Source of the DNA: Hofstenia miamia
Lineage: Eukaryota > Xenacoelomorpha > Acoela
NCBI GenBank assembly: GCA_004352715.1
Contig: SCFE01000010.1
Span: 2,796,857 to 2,860,856, forward strand
Reading direction: 5' to 3'
Length of the DNA stretch: 64,000 nt
Shown here: one piece after another, positions 24,945 to 36,100 of the stretch
Position numbering within the stretch: position 1 is the first letter of the stretch
Layout: every line of letters begins with the position of its first letter
The notes under the pieces: generated by a model
Told to the model about the DNA's origin: nothing
Database searches by the model: none
What the model saw: only the letters and a program-made list of their open reading frames with translations
Program-made: the position numbers and the translations under genes

Positions 24945-26577
24945 ATTTAAGATAAGATAAGATAAGAGATTCTATATTCAGATAAATGTTTACAATTCAA
25001 TAACTGATAATTTATCTGANCAAAAAAGTAACCAATCTACAAATCAACATACATTACAAAAAGTAACAATTCTTACAGGCTATGGATGAATTACTTATAT
25101 TGCTATTTTAATGACGAGTTATCATATAGTCATTGTTGTAAAATTTAAATCCTTACCATGATGTACCTAAAATATATTTTTGCTTAAGGAAGATTTTTAA
25201 ACGCTTTTTAAAAGGTTTCAATTTTTCAATGCTTTTAATTTCTTTAGGTAGCGAATTCCAGGTTCGAATTGCGACATTAATGAAAGATTTCTTCAAAACT
25301 TTTTTCTTACACTTAACACATGTAAAAATTTTAGATCTTGAATTCTGTTTATGCGCAAATCCCGGGAATTTAATTGAATTATAAGGCGGTAGATTTTTTA
25401 CTAGTTTGAAAAATGTTAGCAAGGTATTTAAAATGACGAGTTGTTTTGGAAAGAGAATTGACCTAGAAATGTAATGTTTAGTTTTCGATGAATTTTTTGC
25501 TGAGATATTCAGTGCCCATTTTAATTGAATGTCAAGTTTTCTATAAAGCACATCACTTAAATCAGTAAATAAGATGTTTGCATAATTAAGGTGGCTCATG
25601 ATAAAAGCATGGAAGAATTGAATAATTGCACAAGGTGGTAACTGCTTAACTACTAGTGTCATACTTTTTATACCTATAGCTAGTTTTCTAACTGTTATGT
25701 TAATGTGAGTGTTGAACTTTAACTTTGAGTCAATGGTTACGCCTAAGTACTTGAAAGTGTCTACAATAGGTACATTAACAGTATTAATTTTCAAAGTCAT
25801 TTTGGAAACATCGTAGTTATTTTTATTGGGCTGCAAAATACAAAATTCCGTCTTAGCTTTATTAATTATCAACTTATGCATTGAAAAATATTTTGACAAT
25901 TTGTTGCAATTGAATTCTATTGATTCCACTGCTGAGTGCAATGATGTATTATCGCTGAAGATGCAGGTGTCATCGGCATATTGAATTAGATTGCAATTGG
26001 TTATTGACTGCATGTCATTTACATAAATACTAAAAAGAAGAGGACCTAGAATCGTTCCTTGAGGCACCCCATTGTAAACCGGTAACCAATCAGAAAAAAT
26101 ATCGTTTAATTTAACTCTCTGGAATCTTTGGTTAAGGTAACTAGTTATCAATTGCTTACTATTACAAGAAAATCCTAAGTAAGATAGTTTTTCAATAAGT
26201 ATGTTGTGATTAATCGAATCAAAGGCTTTTGAGAGATCTAAACAAGCTATAGCTACAAATTTATTAGAATCGAGGGATGCTCTCCATTTTTCAGTAGCAT
26301 GTAATAGTGCATCAGTTGTTGAAAAATTTTTGCGAAATCCAAATTGGGTGTTCGATAATAAATTATACTTATTAAAATGTTCAATTATTTGGTTATGCAA
26401 TAATCTTTCGAATATTTTACTTATTGGAGACGTAATTGAAATTGGTCGATAATTAGTGGCAATTGAAGGATGGTTTTTCTTAAAAATAGTCAATATTACA
26501 GAATTAAGAACCTCCCAATTTTTATTCAGACCCTTCCTTTGTAATACTATGGAAGTATTAGGGAATATATAAAACAT
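24945..26577 (-). mobile_element. 5'-truncated LINE with intact-looking reverse transcriptase
   Basis: This non-LTR retrotransposon has an open RT frame of 474 codons from 26577 to 25153. Its 3' UTR is followed at 24949-24966 by a (TTATC)n-type tail on the minus strand. RT motifs in order: finger block TNYRPISITSPISKIFERLL, motif A CLDLSKAFDSINH, motif B GVPQGTILGPLLFSIYVNDM, motif C YADD (25969-25980), motif D region LIINKAKTEFCIL, and FKYLGVTIDSKLKFNTHI. The C-terminus contains TWNSLPKEIKS. Both catalytic aspartates of motif C and the motif A aspartate are present. The endonuclease and ORF1 are missing, so the copy cannot move alone. I place it only generally near the CR1/Jockey-type families. 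An N at 25020 interrupts the 3' UTR. Confidence 0.9.
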
Positions 26578-27545
26578 ATCTAATAAATCAAATGAGAAAG
26601 ATCGAATTCATCAAAGAAAAAGTACGATTCATTTATAAGATTGAAAAACTCAATTCAAGGCTTCCCTAAATTCAGCAACTAACACGTCCAATAAATATAA
26701 TGTTGCGGTCGGCAACTAAGCAGAAGAATGAAAGAACACGAAACTAATTCAACCATTTAAAACATATTTTTTAAAGAATACCGTAGCAAAAATCTCGCAA
26801 TCATTGAAATTACATCAATTAGATCATTTCAACGAAGTCCAAATACCAAGGATTACATAAACTATAAACCAATAATTATGATTTAGCGAAATAAAACTTT
26901 ATTATAGAATCAAGTAAATTTAGAGAGAATAATTTTTTAAGGAAGCTGAAGATGGCTTTGTAAGTCAAAATATATATTTGAATGTTTTTTTATGTACTGA
27001 AATAGTTAATATTTCACGTAGTCCAGGCATATAAATAATTTGTAATAAAATTTTCTACGGTACATGTTTTTACATTTACTGATAGATTTTTCCATGTTCA
27101 AGAATCTTAAAATTTCTTAATAGACTTGGAGAAAATTGTTAGAAAATATGAGTAATCGTGTTTTTTTAAATGGAGCTGCTTTTAAATGCCAAAATTTATT
27201 ATTACAACCTACTTTGATTTTAATTTACTACAATTCTCTAAGACAGGTCACCTTTAGTTCAGTTACACTACAATTCTAACTCTTAATTGGTAATTACTAC
27301 TTTTTAAATGTCACATGAATATGAATCAAACGTTAATCGAAACAATGAACCAGAAGTCAGTCCGAATAGCATTATTAGAATGATATTCCAATATTTTTTA
27401 ATTATTTCTCAAAAAAGAAATTTCAGTTTTATAGATTCGCTTCTACAATAGAAAACTCCTCAATCTTGCAGCATATTAAATTCTAATATTTTGCCTTGCT
27501 GTCTGTCAGGGTAAACGCAGGATAATTTTGATTTATTGGAACTTA
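26578..27545. other. AT-rich spacer, nothing recognised
   Basis: No coding signal. TTA at 27543-27545 is the target duplication of the next element. Confidence 0.45.
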
Positions 27546-27885
27546 AGGTGTGTTCCCACTATCGACTTTTATCAGCAGATTTTAATCGAAAATGCAATTA
27601 TTTTCGTTCACATTGGCGATTTTTTATCATCCGATTTTTTATCAGAAAAAGCGGAGTTGGAAGAGCGTTCAGACTATCGATTTTTTATCAGATGATATAT
27701 TATCATCTTTTGATTGACAGTGAGAAAAACAACATCTGTTTATGGATTGGTTTGTCTTGGAATGTAAACAATGTTTACATATTTTGAAGTTGAAATATTT
27801 CAACCACTATAATTTACGTTATGGAAGTCTGTTCCCTACTTGAGAAGTAAGCAATTAGTTTCAAGTAGCTATTCGACTAGTTTTA

Positions 27886-28624
27886 GGCCCAGTTTATTAC
27901 AGCCCGTGCAACACTCCCCGGTGTTTGTTTTTCAAAGTGCGTTCATTACAACCCTTCTAATTTGCACTGCTAGCCGTGCAAGATTTAAACACCCCATGCA
28001 TTCCTGAAAGCCGCGCTAATTGGGAGCGCAAGTTTGGTAATAAACCAATCAGCGCGGTCGTCAAACATTTCTTTATTATAAGTTGATTATGTCAGACTAC
28101 CGTTGTTGAGGCTATCAGTCCCAATAAACGTATTTGGACGGAAGATGAAACAACAACGATGATAAAATTGCTTCTCGAATATAAGTGTACTTGTGAGGGC
28201 TTAGTTATCTATTTTGAATCTGATTCTGTTGCTCAATATGAATACTTGAGAAGGGAACTAAGTAAAACTTTTGAGGGATTTGGTACAGCCCAACCTACAA
28301 CAAAGGAAGCATTCTCATAATCGCCATGCATACATTCGTGTAAATCTGATCGCTTTGTATAGCTAAAAATATGTCTAGGCCTTGGATATTTTCTTGTGTT
28401 CTTTAGAAATTGGTTCCTTTTGCGCTTCTGCAGCAAGGTTAATAATGAAATGATATGCATGCAAGCATAGTCGTTAGGAGAGGAATTTGTCTGCGTATTA
28501 TCATGTTGATATGATGAATAAAGAGCCGTGCAAGAATGCACGGCGTAATGAACACGCGAGTGTTGTGGTTAGAAAACCTACTTGAAATAATAAGCCTTTT
28601 GCACGGGTTGTAATAAACTGGGCT
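27886..28624 (+). mobile_element. PIF/Harbinger-like element nested in the outer one
   Basis: The ends GGCCCAGTTTATTACAGCCC and (complement) AGCCCAGTTTATTACAACCC are inverted repeats flanked by TTA at 27883-27885 and 28625-28627. Removing 739 bp plus one TTA restores a continuous outer-element sequence. The element carries a small Myb/SANT-like reading frame, the second protein typical of Harbinger elements, but no transposase. Confidence 0.82.
28115..28320 (+). pseudogene. Myb/SANT-like DNA-binding domain fragment
   Basis: The plus strand reads RIWTEDETTTMIKLLLEYKC followed by YEYLRRELSKTFEGFG, then a stop at 28318. The W-T-x-x-E-T...L-L-x-E-Y pattern and the later aromatic/Leu-Arg spacing fit Myb/SANT-like domains encoded by PIF/Harbinger elements, where this protein helps the transposase reach the nucleus and bind ends. 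No convincing start codon is visible. The domain is partial, with one trihelix-like unit. Confidence 0.6.
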
Positions 28625-28828
28625 TTAGTACCGTTCAACTATCGACTTTTATCAGCTGATAAATTATCAGATGACAGTAATCTGGCTGTTTTGCCAAAAA
28701 ATCTGATGGAGCGTTCAGACTATCGACTTTTATCAGCCGATAAAAAAGCAGATAGAGTGTTCACACTATCGACTTTATCACCGATTTCTTGACAGATGAT
28801 AAAAGTCGATAGTGGGAACACACCTTTA

Positions 28829-30177
28829 GATACATTATCACAACAATTTACAAAGACAGAATGAAAATGTAGAAGAAAGCCAGAAACAATTGTCAAAATA
28901 GAAACATTATACACTTGGGGTAGCACAAGACAAATAGATTGCTAGACGTAAAAATTGATAAAATTGCTAAATGCTGCGCTATTTACCCAATCATTCATAA
29001 AAAACATAAAATGTTCAATTTTTTTTTCGAGTAAAATTTTAGTTTTGAAAAAGACATAACGAATCAACACAGTAAAAATGACGTAACGATCAGAAATAAA
29101 AAAATACGTCAAATATATTAAAAACAACCAAAATACATTTAAGCAAGTAAGTAAAAGAACATTTTGAAATTCAGTAATATTCAGTAATACAACCGGGTTA
29201 AAAATCATGATCCAGTTAAAATATGACTCGTTGTTCATCCGGTTGACAAAAACTGACAGAAAGAGCAATTATCAAGCAGAATATTAAATTTTAGATTTTA
29301 AACAAATTTTGTGTAATAGTCATGTAGAGATAGTTGACAAGGTGTGCGAAACTGCTGCTTATGTTTGTCTTCATGTAGAATCTCATTGTCAATGTTGAGT
29401 GCTATCCAATCCAACAATTATAGAACGAAATTGTGTATACAGAATCCTACATTTGCTTGAAATGCCGATTTAATGGTTGTGGTGTGAAAGATAACGGATT
29501 GATGCAGAACATATAAAAACTTAAAGAGGATACAGTAACAGATGTTGCTCTTGCTGCATAAAAAAAAGTTATTCAACAATTATACCATTAAAAAAATCAA
29601 TATATTGAATTCGAAATAGGAATTTTAGAAATTACAAAGTTTAAATACAAACATTTGCTCAAGTAGTGAGCATGTTTTAGAGTGTTTTTTTTCAAAGTAT
29701 TGACTCGGCTCTAAAAGCCTTGACCTGTAACACGATTGCATCTCTGACACGAATAAACAAAAATCTGGAAAGTCAGAACAATCTATTTTAACATTTGATT
29801 GCGACGATTATATTTGATGGAAGATTTAGACATTAAACTATCTTAATCGAGCATCTTGCGGCACTTGAATCTGCATTCGTAGACGCTGATATAGTACTAA
29901 ACTCTTATTGTTTAAACTGCTGCTATAAAAGTGATGAAATTCAAAATTCGATGCATAAAATTGTATAACTTGATAAAATGATTTTGTTTAATACACAACA
30001 GATGTTTGGTGAAGGATAATTAAAGTAAAATAACATGAAATTTGAAAGATTTAAGATTTACTTTACATGCTCAATATACGTATAAAAAGTTGGTAACAGA
30101 ACAATTTTGATATTCACACAAAACAAATTTATACATGCAAAAAAATAATACAAAATAAGACAGCGATTGATACAAAT
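28829..30177. other. 3' flank of MTA; no other gene recognised
   Basis: This stretch should include the MTA 3' UTR (below 30178). I see no clear AATAAA on the minus strand close to the stop. Short open stretches here are hydrophobic or low-complexity and I do not call them. Confidence 0.5.
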
Positions 30178-33100
30178 TTAATCAATGATGATGGCATCTC
30201 CAGTTTGTGAATCTTTAGGTTCCAAAAGTCGAGTAGGCTTCCGTCCAGCACGACGACACTCATCACTATTGATCTTTGCACGCAATTGACGAGTTTTTTC
30301 ATTGGCTACAAACATAACATTTTCTTTAGTTTCTAACCAATTCACATGGCGTCCCGAAGCTACGAAATTTCTAAAATGGTAAATTCATTGCAATTAATCT
30401 TTAGGTATCCCACAGCAGAGCTAATTAATGCAATAAAAATATTTTATTGGAAAGCATCAAATAAAAATCACTAGTCATAGACATTTAATGCAAGGTTTTA
30501 AAAATGATTTGCTAATATAGTAAAATAAACAAATCATGAAATATGATTTTCAACAAAGCAAACACAAAATTAAAGCAATCTCAAATATGCAAAGCCATAT
30601 TTATTTTTCCTAGGATTAAAGTTTTAAATTTTTATTATTGCGGTCAATACGATAATTATGTATTGAGATTTTATCGATTGAACTCTATTAGTGTGTAAAA
30701 TTTCGGTGATCAATTTTTGTGGAGTATTTTTTTGAAATTTATGTAAAATGTCGGAAAATGAATGTGCAAAAGCAAAAACTATTAGGCCCTGCACCCATTA
30801 GAGTTGGTTCAACCCGCTACGAGTCGCTCCGTTTAAAGAAATCTATGCCCCCATTAAATTTTTCGCCAGTCATAAATCTCAATGTACAAAGAACAATTCG
30901 TTCCATATCTTTTTAGATTTTGAAATAAATACTATTTTGTCTCCGTTTAATTACTTTCATGTTTATTTATTCACTAAAGAATTAATTAAAATATGTTTAC
31001 TAATTTAGTTAATTAGCTCCGTTTACATCAATGATTTGGAGGCGGAGCAACAATTTGTGAAATAATCTGAAGAAAGATAAATTTATAATTCGCGCCAAAT
31101 GATTCGATAATTTTTTCCTGAACGTAGGAGTATAATTTATAAGGATTGGCACTCTAAGGCAAATTATTAGCGGATCCTAGTGTCTTAAATTCTTCGAGTA
31201 GGAATATTACATAATCCATATAACCGTCGTTCGAAAAGATGTAGCCGTAAAACGTTCATTGCAATTGCATTCATACTTGGTTAATTCAACGGTAAACCAA
31301 TGAAATTCAAGTGGTATTTAAAAACCTTTTTACTAATTTTATGGTCTAATAATCTCAACAAATAAAACTCATCATTACCTTTATGACAAGCGCGCAAATT
31401 TACTTGTTTGGAGTTATCTGCGATTGGGAAGTTCGCCCCACTCTGTCACTCAAAGTGGGGCGAAAAATTAAATGGGAACAGGGCCTCATATCAGTGTAAT
31501 GACTAACAAAAAATTATTCACTTCACACTAGAAGTTATGATGATTGTAATTAACGTGCACAGCAGGGAATCACTCTTATGGCTTCGTGGTTTTGTGATAT
31601 TTGTTCCTGCTGATTAATAATTACAGTTTAAAATATAGATCCTCGATCGTTTAAAATTAAGAATTTTAAGGCACACTTAAATCGCAATGAGATCAGTTGG
31701 CAACTTTGCTCGCAAATCTTTGCAGATTCTGATAATTTGAGGAATGAGGATCAAGTGGCATTATGCCCAGAAGAGGAATATGCCGATGAAGACTGGTATT
31801 AGGCTGAGATGACGATGGCGAAGAAAGGCGTTCAAAATTAAACTATTGAGCAAGAAGATGAAGTAATCTCTGAAAATTCTTTTGACAGATTAGATGATGA
31901 ATATTAATATAATAAGCATGAGTAGTACAAATTGAAAACTATAAATGAGGAAAGACGTGAACCTGCTTATGTTCATAATATTTTGAAAAAGTTTCAATGT
32001 GAAGCAATATGTTAGAGAGAAGGACAGTTACACTACATTATCAATCATCATAATACGCTCAGAAAAAATAAAAATGGAAATATAGATTCATTGAAAATGA
32101 ATAAGCAATTAGTAAACACACAAAAAATATCGTCAGATGTCACTTAATCATTCAATGAAATTTTCTTACACAGAACTAATTATGATGGAATTAATCTTGT
32201 CGGGGCAAATGAGAATGGACAACTTTACAGAAGCATTGCTGGACTTCTTTTATAATGATTCCAAAGTGATTGTATTGAGAAATGATTCGGACATTATCGA
32301 CAAATGTACAGAGGTCGATTCCTTATTTCATTATACGACCATATTTGTTCTGAAAAAATTATAAGAGTGTATCTTTTTTAGAAAGGAATATATGTATTAT
32401 GTAATATTTGCAAGGATGTGATCCTGTAATGAACAAAAATGGCGTGCACGATTGATAGCCAAGAGGAAACAGTTAACAGTACATTAATAATTCTTGCTAA
32501 TTACATTGCAAAAACTACCCGAAGATGGACAATACTATTACCAGTGTATTGTGAAACAGCTTGTATGTAGATTGAGATAAATATAATAGCATAACAGATT
32601 TCACACTTCCTTTATAAACTTTGTTGCCATTTTCTCAAAAAATAAGAATGTGGCTAAAGGAACGTTTTCTATTGGACCCTTTAATCTCCCGTCCTAAGTC
32701 CTTGTTGTGGAGATTCGAAATTAAAATATTTTTTCCAAAATATTTACATGATTCTTTAATTGTCATGATGTCGGAATTAAAAGAATGTGAAATTTTATTG
32801 ATATTAATATTAATTCAAGAAGCGATATTGAAAATTTTCTTATTGCAATAATTCAATCAATGTTTTAATAATTTAATCATGTCTTAAAACAGTATTTCAT
32901 TGCACACGGTGAAACAAAAAGATCTCTCGGAGAAGAAAAGATAATATTTCATTACAATTTTTCATTTAGTGCGCTAATGACGACGCAAACGGTAGGGGAA
33001 GTGGTGCTCGAGCAGAATGCGAATGACAGACTGGTGACTTATATTAAGGTCGACTGTCGTGGACATTCACAAATGTGGCAGCCAATTAAACTGTTATTGG

Positions 33101-36100
33101 ATGCCTCACAAAACCAACTTTATTTGCCAAGTAGGGTAGTCTGTAAATATTGTCCGAATCTTGGTAAAGTGCAGAGGAGATCTTAGAAATTTTTGGTGGA
33201 TGTACTGAAGTTTTCCAAACAAATACAATTTAGAAGTTAACTCTGTGTGAAACGTTTGACTCCTTAACTAACTTAGCAAGAAATATATGGATTTTTTGGA
33301 CCTACCACAAGATATCTCGTGACAAATAAACGCGCTCTGTAAATAACAAATTCATGATACCTCGTGGTGTATCAGAAGAATTCGATTTAAAATATTTTCT
33401 CACTGTTATACTTTTGTCAACAGAGCAATGAAAGTGTTGTTTCCATGCATGAATTCAATAAAATTGTACTAAAATGTTTTGAATCAATAGGTTTAAGCCC
33501 ACTGATGGGAAAATTTCAGTAGAAATGTATCTTTTCAAAACACTGATACATCCCAATTTTAAATAAATCAAATAAATTTGAGGAAAATCGCATTTTCTTA
33601 TCCAGCAGACCTTTTCGTTTCATAACAAAATTTCATTATCCCTCAACTATGCATGTTGACAAAGTTTACTAATTGGACATTAACGGAGCTGCTACATTAG
33701 CCTCCATAGCCATTAGACAATAGGCAAATCCATTCCAATCGCAAATTCATAGGCGGTATAGAGTAAGCCCTACAGATAGTGATAGTTAATATTGTATTTA
33801 ACCCTTTCACTGCGTTTCATGAATTTTCAGAAATACTCAATGGGTGATGTATTATCATGTTTTTGAAGAGTAAAACTTATCGTACAGCTGGCACCATTAT
33901 TTTATGAACTCTGTGACTATGATCGAATATCGCAGTAAAAGAAGAAGTTTTTTCAGAGACGTGGACTGAAGTCAGACATAATGTTGGCCGTGTGACTAAA
34001 GTCGACTTTCGCAGTGAAAGAGTTAAATAGTATTTTTCAACAAAATATATTGTACTTTAAATTTTGAAAATTAATATATTAATTGTATTGATAAGTATTG
34101 TAACATAAAAGAAATATTTTTTTCATGCAATAGAAAGGGTAGAAGTGTAGACACTAGTAAACACGATATTAAAACCATATTCAACAACACGTAAAAGTTA
34201 GCCGTATAAATGCAGTTCATTAAAGGATTAAACCAGAAGTGCCACGCATTCTAATATAGCAGATATACAATATATTTTAGTATTCTTGCAAAAAATAAAT
34301 ATATAGTTTTAAAAGTAAAAATAAATATAGTGTATTTATTTTCTTTCCATATATTTAAATAAAATATTTTTTGACGATCACTGCCTACAGGAATAAATCC
34401 TACACGATTAAGTACTACATAGGGCCCTGCGAGTCGAACTATTTCTTGTTCGAGTCGAGTCGGTCTTTTAAAGTTCAAGTTGATTTGGATTTCGAGTCTT
34501 GTCTAAGCGCAAATGTAAAGTTCACTAGTAAATGATAAACTGTTAATAATATGAAATTTACGTATTATTAGAGTATAGTATAGTATACATGTTATTGCAT
34601 AGTATATTCATCAATCAATTTCAAAAAAACCCAGTCAACTATCATTTGACTAAATGAATAAAGTTTGCTTACAAACCATCCAATCTTAATCTTACACTCA
34701 GCAGGGAGAGGCTAAGAAACTCTAACCCTAACAACGAATGCTTTGATGCTAGTTCATATAGACAATATAGCTCAATCACAATCGACCATGAACAAAAAGT
34801 GTGTAGAAAGGTTTTTCAATTAAAAAAATATATAAATTTCGTCAATTAGGCTCACACGAAATTTACTATTCAATATCAAATTTGGCACAACTTGAGTTGA
34901 GTGCATAAATTTCGAGTCGATTTGAAATTTCTGGTACTCCTAACATTTAAATGAAGAAACAGCAAATATATTATGTCAAAATTTCTTACATGTAAAAATT
35001 TAAAATTTATTTAACATATTTCCTATATAAAAAATTCGTTTCATCTATAAATTGTACACATTTTTTACATTTGCCTTCAAGTTACTCAGTCCAATTTCGA
35101 GTACAATTTGAAAAAATCCAATTTATATCAAATTTCAACATAATTTCTAGTTTTTGTAGCTAGAAATATTTGTTCAATTGATATAGAAATTGAAATAATC
35201 AAATCATTAAAGCTCATACTTAAATCCGAGGCATCCAGATCTAAATTTGCAAAAAGTAACAGCTGTGGACCTAAGAGGCAGTTAGTGATGTAAACTGGCC
35301 AGAAGATTGACTGGAATAAATTTTAAGCAAAGAACACTTAAAAAGATCAAATATGACCTGCTCCTAATCATTAGGCACTGTGCAACACCCATATGACTTA
35401 TATTTTAATTATCCATGTTTATAAAGACGGCTTTAGTAATATAATAGCATTAAATCCATTCAAAGAAATTTGTTACACGTTGATGATTAATCTGAAAGTA
35501 TGAAAATACAACCAAACAACTTCAAGCAAAAACTTGAATCATTGGAGAACATGCAAACCTATCTAGGATGGAACTCTTGATAACGACGAAACAATAAATT
35601 TGGGTTGATAAATCATTCAACATGGATGATTTGAAACCTTTAATTGAAATAAAATTTTATCAATATTCAGTCATCTAATACTTGAATTTCAATACATTAG
35701 AAACGCAAAATTAACTATTCCAATTTAAATGAAAATCTGCTCTAAACATAATTACAATTATATACGGTTCCCATTTGCTTTGGTTAGAAAACCAAATTGT
35801 TTAAAGCACAAGGTATATTTTATTAAAAAATCATGGACAGCCCAAAGGTGAATATTTGTAAGGGAATGAATATTAATAAAGTTTATTGGAAAGCAAATAT
35901 GAAATTCTACCTTGACGGCATTAACTGTCCTGTAGCTCTTCTTTTGTAAGGAATGTCACTTATTGCAGGGGCGTTTGAACGCTTGAGATTAGCCCGTGCA
36001 AGTTCTTCAAGTTTGGGAATGAGATCCGTAAGTGATATCCAATTACGAGTCTTCAATTTTGGCAATGGAGTATCCTCCCCTCGATCATTTACTGCTTTTA

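Larger units (their letters stand above)
27546..28825. mobile_element. PIF/Harbinger-like element (outer of a nested pair)
   Basis: Terminal inverted repeats AGGTGTGTTCCCACTATCGA (left) and its complement at the right end are bounded by TTA on both sides (27543-27545 and 28826-28828). This is the 3-bp TWA target of PIF/Harbinger. Subterminal copies of ACTATCGACTTTTATCAGC recur near 27660, 28640, 28720 and 28765. No transposase remains, so it is non-autonomous apart from the element inserted inside it. Confidence 0.82.

Noticed and set aside
27536-27787. 83-codon frame starting before the Harbinger-like TIR
   Set aside because: It runs through terminal and subterminal repeats of the element; not a gene.
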